The notes beneath the pieces are model-generated. The model was not told where the DNA came from. It did not search any database and saw only the letters and a list, made by a program, of their open reading frames with translations. 18,504 bases of DNA from Clostridiales bacterium (GTDB lineage Bacteria > Bacillota > Clostridia > Oscillospirales > Oscillospiraceae): contig DPHR01000031.1 in NCBI GenBank assembly GCA_003522945.1, positions 8,153 to 26,656 on the forward strand. Reading direction: 5' to 3'. Shown one piece after another: positions 14,498-18,504 of this stretch (position 1 is the first letter of the stretch; every line of letters begins with the position of its first letter). A program made the position numbers and the translations under genes.

Positions 14498-14539
14498 ATT
14501 ATGTCTACTTAATTATGTTTATTTAATTATGGTAACCGA
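14498..14539 (+). repeat. Three 14-bp direct repeats beginning ATTATG
   Basis: Exact 14-bp periodicity: ATTATGTCTACTTA (14498), ATTATGTTTATTTA (14512), ATTATGGTAACCGA (14526), the last one diverged. The array begins 3 bases after the phosphatase stop codon. It is strikingly AT-rich against GC-rich surroundings. The rest of the gap to 14740 shows no clear promoter or terminator. The same design recurs at 17761-17802. Confidence 0.7.
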
Positions 14540-14739
14540 CTGAAAAGCGTTCTGCGCAGCAAGAGACAAGAAAGGTGCATTTTCGGTTCTTTCCATTCCC
14601 GGACAATGCGCGTCTATCCCTGGCTCAAGGAAACCGGCACGATCTTCAGCCGCCAAATCCGTGGACGCTCTGCCCCCGCTCCCCGCCGGGGCGAAGTGCC
14701 GCGTGGAAGTTGTAATGAACCGAAAGGAGTAAGATACAC

Positions 14740-16152
14740 ATGATCAAATTCGGTACCGGCGGATGGCGTGCCATCATCGCCGACGGCTTCACAAAGGAGA
14801 ACATCCGCCTGCTCACCGCAGGGCTGTGCGCGCTCATGGAAAAAGAGGGCCACGCCGGGGCGGAGATCTGCGTCGGGTATGACCGCCGCTTTCTCTCCAA
14901 GGAATCTGCGCACTGGGCGTGCGAGGTGCTCGCGGGCTACGGCTTCCGCCCGTACGTTATCAACCGCTCGAGCCCGACGCCGCTCATCATGTTCACCGTG
15001 AAGCGCCGGAACATGCCCTACGGCATGGCCGTGACGGCGAGCCACAACCCCGCCATTTATAACGGCATCAAGGTATTCACCGAAGGCGGGCGCGATGCCG
15101 ACGCGGAAGTAACGCGCCGCATTGAGGCCGAGATCGAAAAGCTCTCCCCCGCCGATGTGAAGAGTGTGGATTACGACACCGCGCTCGCCGAGGGAAAGAT
15201 CGTTGAGGGTAACCCGATGAACGAGTATCTCGACAGCATCCTCTCCGCCGTGAATGTGGAGGCCATCAAGAAAGCCTCGCTGCGCATCGGCTTTGACCCG
15301 ATGTACGGCGTGAGCTGGTCGTGCTTGAGCATGCTGCTCACAACGTGCCGGTGCGATCTTGAGGTCATCCACGACCGCCACGATACGCTCTTCGGCGGCA
15401 AGCTGCCCGCGCCGAACGTCGATACGCTCAAGCCCCTCGCCGCGCTCGTGCTCGACCGGCACTGCGATCTCGGCATTGCTACCGACGGCGACGCCGACCG
15501 TCTCGGCGTCATCGATAACGAAGGGCAGTTCATCCACCCGAACAAACTGCTCGTGCTGCTCTACTACTATCTTGTGAAGTACCGCGGCTGGGAAGGGCCA
15601 TGCGTGCGCAACAACTCCACCTCCTGTCTGCTCGACCGCGTCGCCGCGGGCCTGGGGCAGAAGTGCTACGAAGTCCCCGTCGGCTTCAAGTGGGTCTCCG
15701 CGAAGATGAGCGAGACCGGCGCGATCATCGGCGGCGAGTCGTCCGGCGGCATGGCCGTGCGCGGCCACATCTCCGGTAAGGACGGCATTTACGCCGCGGC
15801 GCTGCTCGTGGAAATGCTCGCCGTTACAGGAAAATCCGTCTCCGAGCTCTTCGCCGAGATCACCGCGCAGTACGGCAACCCCTGCTGGGCCGAGGCCGAC
15901 TTCCGCATGACGCCGGAGCGCAAGGCCGAGCTACAAAAGCTTCTCTTCACGGAAAAGAGGGTGCCGGAATTCGGCACGGCTGTCGATCACATCAGTCTTG
16001 AGGACGGCTGCAAGGTGTACTTCAAGGACGGAAGCTGGGTCATCTGCCGCTTCTCCGGCACGGAGCCGCTGCTCCGCATGGCCGCCGAAGCCGATAAACA
16101 GGCGGCCGCGGACGGGTATATTAAAGCCTTCCGAGATATGCTGGAACTCTGA
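14740..16152 (+). CDS. Phosphoglucomutase/phosphomannomutase family protein
   Basis: This 470-aa alpha-D-phosphohexomutase interconverts hexose-1- and hexose-6-phosphates. All four active-site loops are present: TASHNP with phosphoserine S101, the metal-binding DGDADR (249-254), the sugar-binding GGESSGG (331-337), and the phosphate-binding RFSGTEP (437-443). It opens with KFGTGGWR (3-10), as in bacterial members of this short group. GGAG lies about 10 nt before the ATG. It is a likely partner for carbon released by the mal operon (glucose-1-P to glucose-6-P) but is not co-transcribed with it. Glucose, mannose or glucosamine phosphate could be the substrate; GESSGG suggests gluco/manno rather than GlmM. 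It ends at a bidirectional terminator. Confidence 0.93.
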   Translation: MIKFGTGGWRAIIADGFTKENIRLLTAGLCALMEKEGHAGAEICVGYDRRFLSKESAHWACEVLAGYGFRPYVINRSSPTPLIMFTVKRRNMPYGMAVTASHNPAIYNGIKVFTEGGRDADAEVTRRIEAEIEKLSPADVKSVDYDTALAEGKIVEGNPMNEYLDSILSAVNVEAIKKASLRIGFDPMYGVSWSCLSMLLTTCRCDLEVIHDRHDTLFGGKLPAPNVDTLKPLAALVLDRHCDLGIATDGDADRLGVIDNEGQFIHPNKLLVLLYYYLVKYRGWEGPCVRNNSTSCLLDRVAAGLGQKCYEVPVGFKWVSAKMSETGAIIGGESSGGMAVRGHISGKDGIYAAALLVEMLAVTGKSVSELFAEITAQYGNPCWAEADFRMTPERKAELQKLLFTEKRVPEFGTAVDHISLEDGCKVYFKDGSWVICRFSGTEPLLRMAAEADKQAAADGYIKAFRDMLEL

Positions 16153-16160
16153 AAACGTAC

Positions 16161-16198
16161 AAAGCCCTTGGGAATACTTGCGTATTCCCAAGGGCTTT
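16161..16198. terminator. Bidirectional terminator between pgm and fucO
   Basis: A perfect 17-bp stem, AAAGCCCTTGGGAATAC / GTATTCCCAAGGGCTTT, with a 4-nt loop TTGC. It lies 8 nt after the plus-strand mutase stop and 13 nt after the minus-strand reductase stop. A T-rich stretch follows on both sides, so it serves both convergent genes. Confidence 0.9.
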
Positions 16199-16211
16199 GG
16201 CAAATTTTTAT

Positions 16212-17357
16212 TTACATCAGTTTCCGGAACAGCTCCGTCATATCGGCGACGCTCGTATCCTTGGGGTTGCCGGGGCGGCAGGCATCGGCGTAGGCGCTCT
16301 CCGCGAGGAAAGGCAGGTCCTCTTCCTTCAGCGCTTCCAGCTTCTCGGGGATGCCGACATCCTTGGAGAGCTTCTTCACGGCATCGACCGCGGCCTTGCG
16401 GTACTCGGCCTGGGTCATCGAATCGACACCCTCCACGCCCATGGCGCGCGCGATCTCGCGGTACTTCTCGCCGGTGCAGTCGGCGTTGTATTCCATGACG
16501 ATCGGCAGCATCATCGCGCAGGCGACGCCGTGCGGCGTGTCATACACAGCGCCGAGGGTATGCGCCATGGAGTGCGCGATGCCGAGACCGACGTTCGAGA
16601 AGCCCATACCGGCAATATACTGACCGAGAGCCATGCCCTCGCGCCCTTCCTTCGTGCCCTTAACGGCGTCGCGCAGGTGAGCGGAGATGAGCTTGATGGC
16701 TTCAAGATGGAACATGTCGGTCATCTCCCACGCGGCTTTCGTGGTGTAGCCCTCGATGGCGTGGGTCAGCGCGTCCATGCCGGTGGAGGCGGTGAGACCC
16801 GCGGGCATGGAGCTCATCATCTCCGGATCGACGATCGCAACGATGGGCATATCGTGAGGATCGACGCATACGAACTTGCGCTTCTTCTCCACGTCCGTGA
16901 TAACGTAGTTGATGGTGACCTCGGCGGCGGTGCCGGCGGTCGTCGGGATGGCGATGATCGGCACGCAGGGCTTCTTTGTGTCCGCCACGCCCTCCAGAGA
17001 GCGCACGTCGGCGAATTCGGGGTTGTTGATAATGATGCCGATGGCCTTGGAGGTATCCATGGGCGAGCCGCCGCCGATGGCGATCAGGTAATCCGCACCG
17101 GCGGCCTTGAACGCGGCGACGCCGTCGGTCACATTCGCAATGGTGGGATTGGGCTTTATATCGGAGAATATCTCATAGCTCAGTCCGGCGGCATCCAGCA
17201 CATCGGTCACGCGGGCGATAACGCCGTGACGCAGAAGAGTGGGGCCGCAGCAGATAAGCGCCTTTTTCAGGCCGCGGGATTTGACTTCGGCGGGCAGCTC
17301 CTGGATGGCGCCTGCACCATGATATGAGGTCTGGTTGAGCATGATTCTGTTTGCCAT
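16212..17357 (-). CDS. fucO: Iron-containing alcohol dehydrogenase, lactaldehyde reductase type
   Basis: This 381-aa NAD-dependent group III dehydrogenase most likely reduces lactaldehyde to 1,2-propanediol, or related short aldehydes. Resemblance to E. coli FucO is strong and nearly collinear: the same MANR start, LIAIGGGSP coenzyme loop (91-99), PTTAGTAAEVTINYVIT, and metal ligands D195, H199, H262 and H276 (D196, H200, H263 and H277 in E. coli FucO). Length (381 against 382) also fits. AAGGAG lies 10 nt before the ATG. A consensus-like promoter lies about 80 nt upstream. No fucose or rhamnose genes are adjacent, so it may serve as a general fermentative aldehyde reductase. The FucO label rests on recalled similarity, not a search. 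Confidence 0.9.
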   Translation of the reverse strand: MANRIMLNQTSYHGAGAIQELPAEVKSRGLKKALICCGPTLLRHGVIARVTDVLDAAGLSYEIFSDIKPNPTIANVTDGVAAFKAAGADYLIAIGGGSPMDTSKAIGIIINNPEFADVRSLEGVADTKKPCVPIIAIPTTAGTAAEVTINYVITDVEKKRKFVCVDPHDMPIVAIVDPEMMSSMPAGLTASTGMDALTHAIEGYTTKAAWEMTDMFHLEAIKLISAHLRDAVKGTKEGREGMALGQYIAGMGFSNVGLGIAHSMAHTLGAVYDTPHGVACAMMLPIVMEYNADCTGEKYREIARAMGVEGVDSMTQAEYRKAAVDAVKKLSKDVGIPEKLEALKEEDLPFLAESAYADACRPGNPKDTSVADMTELFRKLM

Positions 17358-17410
17358 AGTAATGTTTCTCCTTTCGTGATATGAAAAGCAACCTATTACT
17401 CATTATGCCC

Positions 17411-17423
17411 TTGTTAATCAACA
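17411..17423 (-). promoter_or_regulatory. Small palindrome in the fucO leader
   Basis: TTGTTAATCAACA contains TGTT, 4 nt, AACA and lies at about +12 to +24 of the predicted fucO transcript, a position suited to a repressor. It only half fits the clostridial Rex pattern (TTGTTAA, 4 nt, TTAACAA), so no regulator is assigned. Confidence 0.25.
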
Positions 17424-17440
17424 CTTCCGAGTACGACCAC

Positions 17441-17469
17441 ATTTTAACGCCCCATATACCGCTTGTCAA
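17441..17469 (-). promoter_or_regulatory. Promoter of fucO
   Basis: On the minus strand TTGACA (17469-17464, perfect -35), a 17-nt spacer and TAAAAT (17446-17441, 5 of 6). The start point is predicted near 17434, giving a leader of about 77 nt. This is the best sigma-A-type promoter in the window. Confidence 0.8.
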
Positions 17470-17520
17470 CACAAATACTCGCCAAAAATCTCCTCATTTT
17501 GCAGAAATGCATCGGCAAAC

Positions 17521-17682
17521 TGGCGAATTTTCGATCCATTTTATTTCACGCGCACAGGTGTTCCGCACCGCGTGCTTCTTCCCCATCGTCATTTCGCTGC
17601 GGAGCAGCTTTCCTATGAGATCAAGCCGAACGGCAAAAGGATCGTCGAGTGGCTGGCCATCCGGCGCGTTATCTATTTGTGA
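17521..17682 (+). pseudogene. Coding-like fragment in the fucO-SDR gap
   Basis: An open frame ends at TGA 17680-17682. Its last ~33 codons have GC-rich third positions like the real genes nearby and give a protein-like tail (AAEQLSYEIKPNGKRIVEWL). The 440-bp gap 17358-17798 holds no complete gene. No ribosome binding site or ATG is present; GTG at 17572 is the only near start. The tail recalls the C-terminal part of a winged-helix regulator, but I cannot identify it. It may be the remnant of a lost gene or chance. The rest of the gap holds the fucO promoter on its left and a terminator and repeats on its right. Confidence 0.25.
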
Positions 17683-17696
17683 TCTCCTCTTCCGAA

Positions 17697-17707
17697 ATTA
17701 TGTAAAC
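17697..17707 (+). repeat. Single copy of the ATTATGTAAAC element
   Basis: ATTATGTAAAC is identical to the element at 74-84 on the other strand and related to the 14-bp arrays. It lies 64 bp before the first unit of the 17761 array, on the far side of the SDR terminator hairpin and out of register with the array. Confidence 0.4.
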
Positions 17708-17718
17708 TTTATGAGTAT

Positions 17719-17758
17719 AAAAATCTGCGCAGAGAATGGTTTTTCTGCGCAGACTTTT
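17719..17758 (-). terminator. Terminator of the SDR gene
   Basis: The 10-bp self-complementary word TCTGCGCAGA occurs at 17724-17733 and 17744-17753 with a 10-nt loop. AAAA/TTTT pairs (17719-17722 with 17755-17758) extend the stem beyond one mismatch. On the minus strand the stem runs into TTTTTAT. It lies about 40 nt past the SDR stop. Because each arm is itself a palindrome, alternative cruciform pairings are possible. Confidence 0.75.
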
Positions 17759-17760
17759 AT

Positions 17761-17802
17761 ATTATGTTAATAAAATTATGTTTACTGTATTATGTTAATT
17801 AC
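17761..17802 (+). repeat. Three 14-bp direct repeats beginning ATTATG
   Basis: Exact 14-bp spacing: ATTATGTTAATAAA (17761), ATTATGTTTACTGT (17775), ATTATGTTAATTAC (17789). The last unit contains the stop codon of the SDR gene (17799-17801, TAA on the minus strand). Unit length, fixed ATTATG head and copy number equal those of the 14498-14539 array. Confidence 0.7.
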
Positions 17803-18504
17803 AGGATAAATCCCCCGTCCACGGTGAGCACCTGTCCGGTAACGAAGCTCGCGTCGTCGCTCGCGAGGTAGGAAACTGCGGCGGCGATGTCCTCCGGCCG
17901 TCCGAGACGGCGCAGCGGCGTTTCCTCGGCAAGCTGCGGCAGCACCTCGCTCGGCAGGGCATCCAGCATGTCGGTTTTTATTACGCCGGGCGCAACGCAG
18001 TTGACGCGGATGTGCGTGGGCGCAAGCTCGGCGGCCAGTGAGCGCGTGAGCGCGATGAGAGCGGCTTTTGTAGCGGAGTACGTCACCTCGCAGCTCGCGC
18101 CGCGCAGCCCCCACATGGACGAGACGTTCACGATGCAGCCCGCGTGCTCGCGGAGCATCGGCGGCAGGACGGCCTGGATGGTGTGGAACGCGCCGTCGAT
18201 GTTCACGCCGAAATAGCGCCGCCACATCTCCTCCGTCACGTCCTGAAAAAGCGCCTGCCCCGCGACGCCCGCGTTATTCACGAGAAGGCTCACAGGGCCG
18301 AACGCATCCTCCACGCGGCGCACCATATCCTCTACCTGTGCGCGGTCGGCAACGTCCGCCTGAAACGCGGCGGCGCGCAGTCCCTCGGCGGTGAGCTCCG
18401 CCACGAGCGAGTCGGCGCAGTCCTGCCGGACGTGATAGTTTACGGCAACGGTATAGCCCTCATGGGCAAGACGGCGCGCCGTCGCGCGGCCGATGCCGCG
18501 GCTC
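17799..18504 (-). CDS. ymfI: SDR-family reductase, probable EF-P 5-aminopentanone reductase (partial)
   Basis: This is a short-chain dehydrogenase/reductase cut by the right window edge. The visible 235 residues begin at SRGIGRA, inside the NAD(P)-binding TGxxxGxG turn, so only about 10 N-terminal residues are missing. A GTG at 18404 is just an internal Val codon. NNAG, the catalytic Ser in NVSSMWG, and YSATK (Tyr and Lys) are intact. The segment SSMWGLRGASCEVTYSATKA is what I recall as typical of YmfI-type enzymes, which reduce the 5-aminopentanone modification on elongation factor P. A FabG-like 3-oxoacyl-ACP reductase is the alternative. The C-terminus VDGGFIL and the length are normal. 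A terminator hairpin follows. Specific function moderately sure, family very sure. Confidence 0.85.
   Translation of the reverse strand, partial: SRGIGRATARRLAHEGYTVAVNYHVRQDCADSLVAELTAEGLRAAAFQADVADRAQVEDMVRRVEDAFGPVSLLVNNAGVAGQALFQDVTEEMWRRYFGVNIDGAFHTIQAVLPPMLREHAGCIVNVSSMWGLRGASCEVTYSATKAALIALTRSLAAELAPTHIRVNCVAPGVIKTDMLDALPSEVLPQLAEETPLRRLGRPEDIAAAVSYLASDDASFVTGQVLTVDGGFIL

Noticed and set aside
14498..14539. CRISPR array
   Set aside because: Units are only 14 bp and contiguous, with no spacers and no cas genes.
17411..17423. Rex redox-repressor site at fucO
   Set aside because: Only one TTAACAA half-site matches; the other half of the 18-bp Rex pattern is absent, so it is kept only as an unassigned palindrome.

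Overview
The window looks like chromosomal DNA of a fairly GC-rich member of the Clostridia (Bacillota), possibly Oscillospirales-like. The evidence is strong GGAGG-type ribosome binding sites, two TTG starts, a lipoprotein MalE-type binding protein, an ABC sugar importer operon without its own ATPase, a heterodimeric Firmicutes-type drug exporter, and a YmfI-like reductase. There is no plasmid, phage or CRISPR signature. The taxonomic call is inference from protein character only.

Left block (about 41-6330, minus strand): a maltodextrin/alpha-glucan utilisation operon in the order lacI-type regulator, GH13 alpha-glycosidase, MalE-like lipoprotein, MalF-like permease, MalG-like permease. It is read leftward from one good promoter (TTGACG, 17 nt, TAGCAT at 6192-6164). 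Two near-palindromic LacI-family operators are visible, one on the start point and one just upstream of the lacI start. The operon ends at a strong hairpin at 41-72. A GC-rich hairpin without a T-tract sits between malE and malF, where it could give more binding protein than permease. The importer probably brings maltodextrins into the cytosol, where the signal-less GH13 enzyme cleaves them. A shared MsmX-type ATPase would have to come from elsewhere.

Middle block (6351-14495): a UvrA-like ABC protein of the short DrrC/UvrA2 type (minus strand) is divergent from a marR - ABC exporter - ABC exporter operon (plus strand, 4-nt and 1-nt overlaps). After a terminator come ogt (O6-alkylguanine-DNA alkyltransferase) and a low-molecular-weight protein tyrosine phosphatase. 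The UvrA-like protein, exporter and Ogt could form a neighbourhood for defence against DNA-active compounds. This is the closest thing to a system worth testing here.

Right block (14496-18504): a phosphoglucomutase/phosphomannomutase (plus strand) converges on a FucO-like lactaldehyde reductase (minus strand) across a perfect bidirectional terminator. A 440-bp gene-poor stretch follows, holding the fucO promoter, a short coding-like fragment, a terminator and AT-rich repeats. Last is a partial SDR reductase, probably the EF-P 5-aminopentanone reductase (YmfI type), which runs off the right edge.

The most unexplained signal is a 14-bp direct repeat starting ATTATG. It is present as three exactly spaced copies at 14498-14539 and again at 17761-17802, with related single copies at 74-84 (minus strand) and 17697-17707. 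Both arrays begin at or overlap a stop codon.
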